Origin: CAIOZA01 sp964464375
GTDB lineage: Bacteria > Bacteroidota > Ignavibacteria > Kapaibacteriales > UBA2268
DNA: 64,000 nt
Assembly: GCA_964464375.1 (NCBI GenBank)
Contig: CAYXFU010000002.1
Location: 124,001 to 188,000 of the forward strand
Direction of reading: 5' to 3'
A program made the position numbers and the translations under genes. This document shows, piece after piece, positions 26,065 through 35,133 of the stretch. Every line of letters starts with the position of its first letter. The first letter of the stretch is position 1. The notes under the pieces were generated by a model. That model made no database searches and was not told the origin of the DNA. It saw nothing but the letters and a program-made list of their open reading frames with translations.

Positions 26065-29000
26065 TTACAAATTATCTATTTTAATTAAAGTATCAAAATC
26101 AGTTAATCGGAAATATGCTTTCTTGTTTTTTATGAAATTGATAAGTTCTCTATAAATTGGAGATGATTCAAGGATATAAGGGTTACCAATAATTATCAGA
26201 TGATTCCTAGCTATGGTCATTGATACATTAAGTTTCCTATCCACAATTGAATTATCGAATTGAGTTATTGATTGTATCCTATCTAATAGAAATTTGCTAT
26301 TGGTAGCAGTGGAAAGAATAATAATCTCCCTTTCTGAACCTTGAAATCTTTCTACTGTATCAACTGAAACAATATCTGAATACTCAATGGGTAATCTTTT
26401 TAGAATAGACGCACACTGTGCTCTGAAAGGGGATATCACCCCAACCGTGCTTTCATTAAAATTGTTTCCATATACTCTTTTTATTGTTTCGATGATTTTA
26501 ACAGTTGCTTCAACTTCTGATATATTAACTTTTTGATGGATATCCGGCTTTGATTCAATAAAAATTATCCTGTAATCAGCTAACAATCTCTCTATCTCAT
26601 CTTCAGAGTCCTTATGGAAATATTCGATTTCAGAACTTTGTTTTGTTTCGTCGAATACCGATAACTCATTGTTGTAAAAATATGTATTAGGGAATTCCAT
26701 TATATCGTGATGCATTCTTGCCTGTTTGTCAAGAAGAGAATAACTATCATTCCAGCCATTTGACTTGCAAACCATCAGCAATCGCTCAAAAAGAGAAGAA
26801 TCAGTAGTGTTTAGTTGAATTCCTTTTAATTCTTCATCTGTCACAATTGTTTTAAGTTTGTTTTGAAGAGTTATTGCAGGTAGCTGCTTTTCATCACCAA
26901 TCAAAATGAACTTCTTAATTTTGGATACTATACCAATGAGATAAGATTCCAAAATTTGTGATGCTTCATCAACTATCAAAATATCGAATTTCTTAATATC
27001 AAAAATTTCAGGATTTGTCAGAGCTGAACTTACAGTTGATACAATTATCCTTGAATTCTTGATTTTTTTGAATACAATATTAAGATCATTTTGTTCAACT
27101 ATGTAAGAAAGCATAACATCCGTTTGTTCTGATGATTCTTTGTTGCCTAATCGGATAATCTCCGGCTTACATTCAATTAATCTGAGCGAGGAAATAATTT
27201 CGTCTATTGCTCTGTTTGTATATGCTAAAATCAGTATGTTGTATTCTGTAGTATTAAGCAATGTTTCTGCTAATGCCCTTAGCATATAACTTGTTTTTCC
27301 TGTTCCCGGTGGTCCTTGAATCAGGTAATAATCATTTGCAGATAATGCTCTGCTCAGAATTTCATTCTGTTTTTCAGATAGATAACTGATTGATGCAGTC
27401 AAATCTGTATATTCCGGCTTTCTTATGCCTAGCAGAATTTCTCGTTTTCTTTTATCTGAATGTAGAAATTCAACTAACGATCTGAATAGAGATTTTGTTG
27501 ATGTTAAAGAAGTATCATTGTCAATAGCCCATTCTCCATTATGAAGCGAAATTGAGTCAAATTTATCTTCTATAAGTTTATTCCTTAGACTTAGTCTCAG
27601 CCTGTCTCTCGTAATTCCCTTAATAACACATTTAAGCAGTTGTCCTTTGAAAATTCTCTTCTCGGAATCATCCGTAACTGGAAACAGGACTATCATGTCT
27701 CCTTTACGGTAAGAGGATAGGAGATAGTCGTCGTTAGTAAACTCAAAGCTAAGATGCATCTTCTCGAAATCACATTCATCATTTATGAGCTTCAGTCCAC
27801 CAAGTGCATTTTCTGATAGACTTGAACCATTTTGGAGTTTACCGTTCAGTCTTGAATTCAGTTTAAAGGTGATGAAATTCTCTGAGTTTATCCTACCACT
27901 TATTAACTCATTAAAAATAAAATATGAGAATGTTCTAAAATAAGAATTTTCGAGAGTATTCAATGATCTAAGGGATAACAGAATTTTATTTAAATCATTC
28001 TGAACATAAGAAGTCAGTTCGTTACCCTTAACTCCTTCTAGAAAATCTATAATATCAATTTCACCATTTGCTATTTTAATTTCATTTGAAATTACTTCAT
28101 TCCTGGCTTTCATAATTTCTTGTTTTAGAGAAATTATATTGGGAGCATTACGTAGATAGCTATCATCTGCTTGTGAGTAAAGAATCATTGAAGATCCCTT
28201 TCTGTCTTTGAATGCGGTATCAAGCAACATATTATAAACAGTTGCCTGTGCAAGATGATTTAGCCAAATACCTGATTTTATTACAGAACCATCAGAGTTT
28301 TTGTACACAAGATTCAATCCGGGAGCTCTTCCTGATTTAAGTTCAATTACATCTTTTCTATTATCATCATTTTCATATTCAATCAGTAAATCCAATCTTC
28401 CTTGTAATCCAAATACTTCTGAAGAAAAAGATGGTTCAATGCTTACCTTTTGAAGGGCAAGAGATTGAATTTGATTTTGAACTTTATAAAAGTGCTTGTT
28501 AGCTTCCTGTCTGATATATGCTTTATTTGCTATATCTTTTGTTGCTAATGAGAATATTTGAAGTGGTTTCACTTTTAATCCTTCAAGATATTTTTCATCA
28601 AAATTAGCTTCGATATCCTCGATTAAAGAATCGAACAGATAATTGACAATATTTCCAATAACCATAGAAGTTGATACTGAAGAAGAAGAATACCTCTTGA
28701 TAAAATATGATGCAGGATTCCAGCCGGCACTATTGAATAATTCAGCAATTTCAGTAGCATCTGTATAAAATTCCGGCTCTAAAATAACTATCGAACTATA
28801 AGTAGTCTCAATCCATTCCTTGGACTTTTTAACCTCAGTCAAATTCATAAGAGAACCTTCACAGACCTGATTTGCGATTTCTTTCCATTTTTTTTCCAAA
28901 TATATAATTATCTCATCATAATCCTGTGAATAGCAAAGTAATTTTACAGCAAATTGCGAAGCTTTCTCTGTTTCTACACTTAGAATTTCTTTTACAACAA

Positions 29001-29442
29001 CAGTGATTAATCCTATTCTTTGTCTTGGTTTATTTCTTTTGTAATCGAGATTCTGCTTATACGGTGTTATTATGTATGTTAATTCCTCAGGAATTGTTGT
29101 ATCGCTAATCTCATTTATGAAAAGAATAATATTAGCCGTAGCTTGATGTAATGAATCATAACTAAGTATTTTGTCTGAATGTTGATGAAATTCTTCGAGG
29201 AAATGTCTTGTTGATTTTAGGCTGCTTATGCGGTCTGATGATAAATTTACCTTATCGAGAACATAAATAAATTTAGCATAATTTGAAGCAAAAATTTGTT
29301 TTTCATTAATTGTCAGTTGTTTAATTGAATCTTTTAGTATTGAATAAAGACTCAAAACCCTCTCCCTTAAAGAAGCTTGGTCATCAGATATGATTTCAGA
29401 TATCGTATTGTAGTAATAAGATGATAATTCTTTATCAATCAT
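26065..29442 (-). CDS. Dna2-like nuclease-helicase (PD-(D/E)XK plus SF1 helicase)
   Basis: A 1125-residue protein. Residues about 345-380 carry a RecB/Cas4-type nuclease core (GLQGRLDLLIE, then VIELKSGRAPGL: Asp, Glu and Lys in place). The C-terminal half is a UPF1/Dna2-type superfamily 1 helicase: Walker A IQGPPGTGKTSYML near 709, Walker B LIVDEASQI near 827, GDEKQLPAI, then VDTVERFQGSEREIIILSTA and VSMTIARNHLIIIG. This order matches eukaryotic Dna2, although the four-Cys iron-sulfur arrangement of Dna2 is not evident. It probably unwinds and trims DNA ends. It begins four bases after recJ ends, on the same strand, suggesting co-function in repair. A defence role is possible but nothing around it supports that. 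Confidence 0.88.
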   Translation of the reverse strand: MIDKELSSYYYNTISEIISDDQASLRERVLSLYSILKDSIKQLTINEKQIFASNYAKFIYVLDKVNLSSDRISSLKSTRHFLEEFHQHSDKILSYDSLHQATANIILFINEISDTTIPEELTYIITPYKQNLDYKRNKPRQRIGLITVVVKEILSVETEKASQFAVKLLCYSQDYDEIIIYLEKKWKEIANQVCEGSLMNLTEVKKSKEWIETTYSSIVILEPEFYTDATEIAELFNSAGWNPASYFIKRYSSSSVSTSMVIGNIVNYLFDSLIEDIEANFDEKYLEGLKVKPLQIFSLATKDIANKAYIRQEANKHFYKVQNQIQSLALQKVSIEPSFSSEVFGLQGRLDLLIEYENDDNRKDVIELKSGRAPGLNLVYKNSDGSVIKSGIWLNHLAQATVYNMLLDTAFKDRKGSSMILYSQADDSYLRNAPNIISLKQEIMKARNEVISNEIKIANGEIDIIDFLEGVKGNELTSYVQNDLNKILLSLRSLNTLENSYFRTFSYFIFNELISGRINSENFITFKLNSRLNGKLQNGSSLSENALGGLKLINDECDFEKMHLSFEFTNDDYLLSSYRKGDMIVLFPVTDDSEKRIFKGQLLKCVIKGITRDRLRLSLRNKLIEDKFDSISLHNGEWAIDNDTSLTSTKSLFRSLVEFLHSDKRKREILLGIRKPEYTDLTASISYLSEKQNEILSRALSANDYYLIQGPPGTGKTSYMLRALAETLLNTTEYNILILAYTNRAIDEIISSLRLIECKPEIIRLGNKESSEQTDVMLSYIVEQNDLNIVFKKIKNSRIIVSTVSSALTNPEIFDIKKFDILIVDEASQILESYLIGIVSKIKKFILIGDEKQLPAITLQNKLKTIVTDEELKGIQLNTTDSSLFERLLMVCKSNGWNDSYSLLDKQARMHHDIMEFPNTYFYNNELSVFDETKQSSEIEYFHKDSEDEIERLLADYRIIFIESKPDIHQKVNISEVEATVKIIETIKRVYGNNFNESTVGVISPFRAQCASILKRLPIEYSDIVSVDTVERFQGSEREIIILSTATNSKFLLDRIQSITQFDNSIVDRKLNVSMTIARNHLIIIGNPYILESSPIYRELINFIKNKKAYFRLTDFDTLIKIDNL

Positions 29443-29446
29443 TAGC

Positions 29447-31180
29447 CTAGTCTTCGAGCCTTAAATCGCGAATTCTTAGCTGAATTGATGTATGTCCGTT
29501 ATAATTATATTCTTCTAGGTTGTAAGCAATTGAGAACTTTCTTCCATGGCTACATAAATGAATCTTATCGGCAAGGTTATGCCCAATTGCATCAATTTCA
29601 AATTTCATATTAGAATTATCCGGGAAATCAGGATGAGACTGCTGAGCTCTAAATTTTATGTGATTAGCACCTACAATCTTTATTCCATTTTTAGAACTAA
29701 TATTTTTTGAATAAAATATTGGTTTATAATTATCAAATCCAAATGGTGCAAATTTATCTAGCTGTTTCATAAATATAGGTGAAAGCTCATGCAAATTCAG
29801 TTCTGCATCAATAGCTAATTCTGGTGTCATCATTTCATGTGTTAAAACACCACCCGCAATTTCTTCAAACAAATCACTGAAAATAGGTACATTTTCAATT
29901 TTCATCGATAAACCGGCAGCATGTTTATGACCACCAAATTCAAACAGCAAATGCGATGTTTGTTTAAGAGCAGTATGAATGTCAAAATTTATAATACTTC
30001 TTGCTGATCCCTTTGCCATATTGTGCATAGTTGTAAGAAGGACGGTAGGAAGATGGAATCTGTCAACCAGTCTTGATGCAACAATACCAATGACCCCAGC
30101 ATGCCAGTCATTCCCATGTAATACTAATGATTTTCTATTTCCGGAAGAAATTAATTTTTCAGCTAAAGGAATAGTCTGCTCAAATGTTTGTTCATCAAAT
30201 ATTCTGCGACGTCTGTTTTCTTGCTCTAACTGCTGTGCCATCTGGAATGCCTGAATTTCACAAGCTTGTGACATCATTTCAACAGAACGGCAGGCGTCGC
30301 CAAGTCTTCCTGCTGCATTGATAAGTGGTGCCAAAGCAAAAACAATTCCTGAAGATGTTATTTGACCGACCTTTAAGTTTGTACAATATAAAAGTCCCTT
30401 GATGCCTGGACGTGGTTTCTCATTAAGCAACTCGAGGCCAATAGTTACTAGGACACGATTTTCACCGATCATAGGTACCATATCAGCTGCTGACGCTATT
30501 GCTACAAAATCAAGATATTCAAACGCTTTTTCTTCAATCCCAAGTCTGATTCCAATTGCCTGAATAAGCTTGAATGCAACACCACATGCTGCAAGGTATT
30601 TAAATGGGTAATTTGAGCCGGGTATAAATGGATCAAGTATTGCAACTGCTTTTGGTAAGGTTTCGGCTGGTTCATGATGGTCACAAATAATAGTATCCAT
30701 CCCAAGCTTAAATGCATAGTCAAGAGAATCTAAAGAAGTTATACCAACATCAACAGTTAATATCAGATTCACATTTTTCTTGTGTGCTATATCCACATTT
30801 GATACCGTTAAACCATACCCTTCCTGAAATCTGTCAGGAATGTGATAATCAACTTTAGCTCCAATGCTCCTAAGGAACATTAGCATCATTGCTGTGCTGG
30901 TAGTGCCGTCAACATCGTAATCGCCGTGGATCCAAATCAGTTCATTTTGTTTGATTGCATGTAGGATGCGGTCCACTGCTACATCCATTCCATCCATCAA
31001 ATACGGGTCGTGTATATCTTCAACAGTTGGAGAAAAAAACTTTTTTACATTCGACTCCGTGTTCATCCCACGTGCTACAAGAACGCTTGCCAAACTTTTT
31101 GGCATTTTTAAGGAACTTGCTAGTTGTTTAACGGTACTTTCATCTTGTTTATCTTGAAACTTCCAATAATAGTTTAACAT
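29447..31180 (-). CDS. recJ: Single-stranded-DNA-specific exonuclease RecJ
   Basis: The 577-residue protein holds the DHH phosphoesterase motifs: WIHGDYDVDGTTSTAMM near residue 87, the DHH motif itself in IICDHHEPAETLPKA near 166, and the DHHA1 domain with FEFGGHKHAAGLSMKI near 410. RecJ degrades single-stranded DNA 5' to 3' in recombination and mismatch repair. Length is normal. The nuclease-helicase gene starts four bases downstream, so they are very likely one transcript. No odd features. Confidence 0.96.
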   Translation of the reverse strand: MLNYYWKFQDKQDESTVKQLASSLKMPKSLASVLVARGMNTESNVKKFFSPTVEDIHDPYLMDGMDVAVDRILHAIKQNELIWIHGDYDVDGTTSTAMMLMFLRSIGAKVDYHIPDRFQEGYGLTVSNVDIAHKKNVNLILTVDVGITSLDSLDYAFKLGMDTIICDHHEPAETLPKAVAILDPFIPGSNYPFKYLAACGVAFKLIQAIGIRLGIEEKAFEYLDFVAIASAADMVPMIGENRVLVTIGLELLNEKPRPGIKGLLYCTNLKVGQITSSGIVFALAPLINAAGRLGDACRSVEMMSQACEIQAFQMAQQLEQENRRRRIFDEQTFEQTIPLAEKLISSGNRKSLVLHGNDWHAGVIGIVASRLVDRFHLPTVLLTTMHNMAKGSARSIINFDIHTALKQTSHLLFEFGGHKHAAGLSMKIENVPIFSDLFEEIAGGVLTHEMMTPELAIDAELNLHELSPIFMKQLDKFAPFGFDNYKPIFYSKNISSKNGIKIVGANHIKFRAQQSHPDFPDNSNMKFEIDAIGHNLADKIHLCSHGRKFSIAYNLEEYNYNGHTSIQLRIRDLRLED

Positions 31181-31239
31181 TTAATCCAGTCTCTTAATCT
31201 AATTGCTTCAAATATAAGAAAAATACACTTAACAAGCAA

Positions 31240-31269
31240 AAAAAGTGTGTAAGTATTTACACACTTTTT
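31240..31269. terminator. Perfect hairpin with T tracts both ways between recJ and rsgA
   Basis: AAAAAGTGTGTAA (31240-31252) pairs perfectly with TTACACACTTTTT (31257-31269) around a GTAT loop. It has T runs in both directions and so looks like a two-way terminator, but the flanking genes are divergent and neither ends here. See findings. Confidence 0.75.
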
Positions 31270-31335
31270 CTGAATTCCAATTTTTTTAGTAAATTGTTTC
31301 TGCTAGATTGTATTTTATTTATTTATCTATCTATT

Positions 31336-32343
31336 ATGGATCAAGAGCATAAAACTATAATTCCAAGGAAGCAAAAGGGAAAACGATCTTTGGAAAGAAT
31401 TCAGATAAAATCAAATAAACTTATTCCTATACATGCTGTATCGGGAATAATCTCTTCAATTGTAGGAAAAAATTTTATTGTCCAGGCTGAAAATCTTTTA
31501 GAATTTGAATGCATTGTATCGGGAACAATTTATTCAGAACATGGCAAAGCATCAATATTATCTGTTGGAGATAAAGTTTCATTTCTTCCTCCCGATCTGG
31601 AAAAGGGAATAAATTTTGGCTCAATAATTTATGTGGAAACCCGCAAATCATGGCTTTCACGTAAGCCTTTGATAGGTGTTAGGGAAGATGTTGTTGCAGT
31701 AAATGCAGAAATATTAATGATTATAATGTCCGCTGATAATCCTGTTTATAACACTAGACTGATTGATAGGTTAATCGTGTCGGCACTTGTTGGCAACCTT
31801 AAACCTGCATTGTGCATTAATAAAATTGACCTTATGGATATTGCAGTTCTTAATAGTGATCTTAAAATTTACCGTCAGTTAGGTTGTCCCGTTATATTTG
31901 TTAGTGCCCATTCGGAAATTGGAATAGATGAACTCAAATTATTTCTTCACGGCAAGCATTCAATATTTACAGGTCCATCGGGTGTCGGAAAATCTTCTAT
32001 ACTAAATAAAATACTTGGGTATCCTGTTCAGAAAATACAAGACGTAAGTACTAAAACCAGCAAAGGAAAACATACTACAAGTACAGGCAGATTGTTCAGA
32101 ATTGATGATAATTGTTCGATAATTGATACACCTGGTATTCGTGAATTCGGAATTGTTAATATCAAAAAGGAAGAATTAACACTCTATTTCAAAGAATTCG
32201 CAGATTTCTACGAACATTGCAGATTTATGCCCTGCTCTCATACTCATGAACCGGGTTGTGAAGTCAAATCTGCAGTGGAAAGAGGGAAGATAACCGAAGA
32301 ACGCTATATCAGCTATGTAAATATTTATGAAACACTAAAATAA
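31336..32343 (+). CDS. rsgA: Ribosome small-subunit-dependent GTPase A
   Basis: RsgA has an N-terminal OB domain (SGIISSIVGKNFIVQAE, then LSVGDKVSF), a circularly permuted GTPase (CINKIDLMD as G4 comes before GPSGVGKSSILNK as G1 and IDTPGIREFG as G3) and a C-terminal zinc module (CRFMPCSHTHEPGCEV). It acts late in 30S ribosome maturation. ATG 31336 (MDQEHKTIIPRK) is the likely start; the ORF extends to an ATG at 31294, which would add the hydrophobic MFLLDCILFIYLSI, unlike any RsgA I know. It is transcribed away from recJ. Length from the chosen start, 335 residues, is typical. Confidence 0.95.
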   Translation: MDQEHKTIIPRKQKGKRSLERIQIKSNKLIPIHAVSGIISSIVGKNFIVQAENLLEFECIVSGTIYSEHGKASILSVGDKVSFLPPDLEKGINFGSIIYVETRKSWLSRKPLIGVREDVVAVNAEILMIIMSADNPVYNTRLIDRLIVSALVGNLKPALCINKIDLMDIAVLNSDLKIYRQLGCPVIFVSAHSEIGIDELKLFLHGKHSIFTGPSGVGKSSILNKILGYPVQKIQDVSTKTSKGKHTTSTGRLFRIDDNCSIIDTPGIREFGIVNIKKEELTLYFKEFADFYEHCRFMPCSHTHEPGCEVKSAVERGKITEERYISYVNIYETLK

Positions 32344-32439
32344 TGCAATTATTTGTGTAAATTTTAAAATGAGATATATACATTTTTTTTTCTTGCTAAA
32401 TCAAATTAAAATATCGAAATTGTTAACCGTCAAATACAT

Positions 32440-32482
32440 TTAACAGAAACTCAAAAAATTATTGTTTTTGAAATTCTGTTAA
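32440..32482 (+). promoter_or_regulatory. Two-part inverted repeat upstream of the TPR gene
   Basis: TTAACAGAA (32440-32448) is an exact inverted repeat of TTCTGTTAA (32474-32482); inside it CAAAAA (32452-32457) pairs with TTTTTG (32465-32470). It ends 34 bases before the TPR gene start. It could be an RNA leader structure or a protein-binding palindrome. Confidence 0.5.
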
Positions 32483-32516
32483 CAATTAAAATTTATTGAG
32501 TAACTGAATCAATAAG

Positions 32517-33953
32517 ATGAAAGAAAGAAATAAACCAATAGATAAATTTAAGGTTTTAGAATTTGAAGAAAAAATTAAGATTTATCGCAAAGCTGCTTTA
32601 AATATCGATTCTTTGCATGATATTAAGCCTTCCAGCGATGAGCTTGAAGAGATTATAGATTTTTGTATTGATACAGAAAGAAATCGCGATGCAATGACTC
32701 TTTGTGTTCTGTGGGTTTCTCTTGAACCATCTAATCCTGATGCGTGGTTCAAAAAGGGTGTTATATTCTATAACCTAAATGCATATGATAAAGCTGTTGC
32801 TTCGTTCAACAAAACGTTGTCGCTTAATCCTTATGATGTTGATGCCTATGTTCATAAAGGACTTACTTATAGTCAGATTGGATTAGCAAAGCTTGCATTG
32901 AGAAATATTAACAAAGCAATATCAATGGAGCCGGACAATTCAGAGGTTCTATTTAACAAAGGAATGATTTATCAGAATTTGATAGATTATAAACGAGCAG
33001 TGATTATCTTTAAAAAATTAAGAGATGATGATGAATTTCGTAAAGATGCTTATCAGGAAATTGCATTTTGCTATCATTATGAATCAAAGTTTAATCTTGC
33101 TATAAAATACTATGATTTAGCGATAGAGGAAGAACCTTTCGATAATTTTCTCTGGTATAACAAAGCTCTTATTCTTAACGAAATTGCACGATATAACGAA
33201 TCTCTGGATTGCCTTGATATGTCTCTTGCTCTCAACGAAGACTTTTTTCTGTCATATCACAACAAAGGTATTATACTCGCACGTTTAGGCAGGCTAAACG
33301 AGGCAATAGAGTCATTTGAAGAAGCACTCCGCGTAGAGCCAGGCGATGTTGATACTTTGTACAACCTTGCCAGTGTTTATGGTGATTTAGGACATTACAA
33401 TGAAGCTATCATATACTTTTCAAAAGCTATTAAAATTAATGCAAGGCATTATTTGTCTTATTTTGGTAGGGGAGTCTGCTACGATGCTCTTGAGCAGTTT
33501 GAATTTGCCATGAAAGATTATGATTCTGCTTTGAGAATCAATCAGGAATATTCTGATTTATGGTATGCAAAAGCAGATTTGCTCTATAATTACAATAAGC
33601 ACAACGAAGCTATCAAATGTTATAAAAGAGCATTGGAAATCGAACCAACTAATCTGGATTGTCTATTCGACTATGGCTCAACCCTTATGGAAATCGATAA
33701 TCTGAGCGATGCTAAACAAACTTTCTCAAGAATAATCGAATTAGCTCCAGGTTGGTCTGAAGGACACTATTCACTTGCTAAGCTTTATGCTAAACTAGAG
33801 GACTTCCCACAATCAATAGAATTTCTTCAAACTGCAATTAACCTTGATCCAAATAAGAAAAAGGATTTTATCGATGAGTTTCCAAAACTTCTTCCCAATA
33901 GAGATTTTGGTACTTTTAGGGATGCAATTGATAAAGGACCAATTCGTAAATGA
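32517..33953 (+). CDS. Cytoplasmic tetratricopeptide repeat protein
   Basis: A 478-residue protein built almost entirely of tetratricopeptide repeats, about twelve units of 34 residues from residue 60 onward. The typical W-x-x-KG / A-x-x-F / P pattern is plain (AWFKKGVIFYNLNAYDKAVA, AYVHKGLTYSQIGLAKLALR, YHNKGIILARLGRLNEAIES, LYNLASVYGDLGHYNEAIIY). There is no signal peptide, membrane helix or enzyme domain, so it is a cytoplasmic scaffold; Chlorobi and Ignavibacteria carry similar proteins. It has no close co-oriented partner and sits behind an inverted repeat. Function unknown. Confidence 0.85.
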   Translation: MKERNKPIDKFKVLEFEEKIKIYRKAALNIDSLHDIKPSSDELEEIIDFCIDTERNRDAMTLCVLWVSLEPSNPDAWFKKGVIFYNLNAYDKAVASFNKTLSLNPYDVDAYVHKGLTYSQIGLAKLALRNINKAISMEPDNSEVLFNKGMIYQNLIDYKRAVIIFKKLRDDDEFRKDAYQEIAFCYHYESKFNLAIKYYDLAIEEEPFDNFLWYNKALILNEIARYNESLDCLDMSLALNEDFFLSYHNKGIILARLGRLNEAIESFEEALRVEPGDVDTLYNLASVYGDLGHYNEAIIYFSKAIKINARHYLSYFGRGVCYDALEQFEFAMKDYDSALRINQEYSDLWYAKADLLYNYNKHNEAIKCYKRALEIEPTNLDCLFDYGSTLMEIDNLSDAKQTFSRIIELAPGWSEGHYSLAKLYAKLEDFPQSIEFLQTAINLDPNKKKDFIDEFPKLLPNRDFGTFRDAIDKGPIRK

Positions 33954-34051
33954 TTTGGTTTAAAATATAAATAATTGAACAATTCTATTTATGTCTTGAA
34001 TTATGTACGTATGAAATTTAATTTACAAAATAAATCATAATGGAGATCTTT

Positions 34052-34813
34052 ATGAAAAAAATTGGAACAGTATTAATATTATCTATGTTTTTATCGATTA
34101 ATCTTTTTTCACAAGATGACAAAGTTGATAATATGCAATTTGAGGAAACACCTGTCATTGAAGAAAGACCAAATTACTTTGCTATTGGTGCAGGTTATGT
34201 CGGAACCTTCATATTTGCAAATTATTCTGAAGTAAATAGTCTATTAAGCTCAAATAAACTTGATTTACCAGAATTTAAAAATCCAATTTATATGTCCGGT
34301 GCTCATGGAGTAACAGGCATTGGGATCATACCTAATATTAGAGTTGGTTTCTTTGGCTTGGGTGGTACAGCAAATGTTAACAGAAATATTGGTGACACCC
34401 TGAAAGGTGCCAGCTATTCCATTAGTCTCGGTGGCTTCTCACTCAATTATGGAATTGTACTTTTTAAATCATTCGCAATTCTTCCAGGTGTCAATCTAGG
34501 ATGGTCAAGTGCTACTCTTGAGGTTTACAAGACATCCAAGAGTTTCGACTGGACAAAACTAGACAATAAAGATGAAGTTAATGCTTATAATAAAAGAGCC
34601 GAAGGTACCTTCTGGTTTGCTCAGCCACATATTGATATGGAATATGCCCTTACTCCGTTCTTAATGGTGCGAGCAAATGTTGGCTACTCTATGTCATTCC
34701 TGCCAACCTGGAAATACAATAAGGAAGCCACTCTCGATAATGTACCTTCTGGTCTTAACACTAGTGGAATGACATTGCAATTCGGAATATTAGTCGGATT
34801 GTTTAATTTTTAG
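34052..34813 (+). CDS. Small outer-membrane beta-barrel protein, unknown function
   Basis: The 253-residue protein starts MKKIGTVLILSMFLSINLFS, a good signal peptide, followed by an acidic segment (DDKVDNMQFEETPVIEERPN) and then beta-barrel-like sequence with Gly/aromatic alternation (YFAIGAGYVGTFIFANY, GVTGIGIIPNIRVGFFGLGG, LGGFSLNYGIVLF). It ends in Phe (LVGLFNF), the usual outer-membrane barrel signal. ATG 34052 is preferred because a GGAG ribosome site lies eight bases upstream; an in-frame ATG at 34040 would overlap that site. It stands alone before the tRNA gene. No homologue recognised. Confidence 0.8.
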   Translation: MKKIGTVLILSMFLSINLFSQDDKVDNMQFEETPVIEERPNYFAIGAGYVGTFIFANYSEVNSLLSSNKLDLPEFKNPIYMSGAHGVTGIGIIPNIRVGFFGLGGTANVNRNIGDTLKGASYSISLGGFSLNYGIVLFKSFAILPGVNLGWSSATLEVYKTSKSFDWTKLDNKDEVNAYNKRAEGTFWFAQPHIDMEYALTPFLMVRANVGYSMSFLPTWKYNKEATLDNVPSGLNTSGMTLQFGILVGLFNF

Positions 34814-34843
34814 TTTAATTTTAAAAAAAAATACTTAAATTTG
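34814..34843 (+). promoter_or_regulatory. Predicted promoter of the CAU tRNA
   Basis: TTTA (34814-34817), 18 bases, TAAATTTG (34836-34843). The tRNA begins 30 bases downstream. Spacing and -7 element are the same as for tRNA-Leu at 54527. Confidence 0.55.
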
Positions 34844-34873
34844 TAGTCTATTCTCAAACACGTTTTGAGAAAT

Positions 34874-34947
34874 GGGCCCTTAGCTCAACTGGTTAGAGCG
34901 TCGGACTCATAATCCGCAGGTTGGGGGTTCAAGTCCCTCAGGGCCCA
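34874..34947 (+). tRNA. tRNA with CAU anticodon, probably tRNA-Ile2
   Basis: A complete cloverleaf: acceptor GGGCCCT pairs with AGGGCCC, D stem GCTC/GAGC, anticodon loop CTCATAA with CAT at 34908-34910, T stem GGGGG/CCCTC around TTCAAGT. CCA is not encoded. It lacks the unpaired first base and GC-triplet anticodon stem of initiator tRNA. C4-G69, C5-G68 and U27 match what is known of TilS recognition, so it is more likely the isoleucine tRNA that is modified to lysidine than elongator Met tRNA. Confidence 0.93.
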
Positions 34948-34952
34948 CAAAG

Positions 34953-34986
34953 AAGCCGTATAAACTTAGTGTTTATGCGGCTTTTA
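34953..34986 (+). terminator. Terminator after the CAU tRNA
   Basis: AAGCCGTATAAAC (34953-34965) pairs with GTTTATGCGGCTT (34971-34983), one G-T pair, followed by a short T run. Confidence 0.85.
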
Positions 34987-35096
34987 CTTTTACTATGAAC
35001 TTAACTATGAACTTTTTATCTCTGACACTATTCGGGCTAAGGAGCGTAATTTTAGGAATAATGGACACTTTTTAGGCTGTTTTTTTTCTTGATGAT

Positions 35097-35127
35097 TTTC
35101 CTGAAATTAATAATATTACTAAATTTG
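35097..35127 (+). promoter_or_regulatory. Predicted promoter of a candidate small RNA
   Basis: TTTC (35097-35100), 19 bases, TAAATTTG (35120-35127): the same -7 element and spacing as the nos promoter, in a stretch without any protein gene. Confidence 0.45.
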
Positions 35128-35133
35128 TAAATC

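Noticed and set aside
26065..29442. Phage-defence helicase-nuclease
   Set aside because: Its neighbours are recJ, yebC and ruvC, all housekeeping, and no other defence gene is near.
31294..31335. Upstream start for rsgA giving a hydrophobic N-terminal extension
   Set aside because: RsgA is cytosolic and begins near its OB domain; the ATG at 31336 fits better.
34996..35076. Short ORF with a repeated CTATGAACTT 12 bases apart after the tRNA terminator, as in an integrase attachment arm
   Set aside because: Only two short copies, no integrase gene and no duplicated tRNA 3' end nearby; not enough to call an attachment site.
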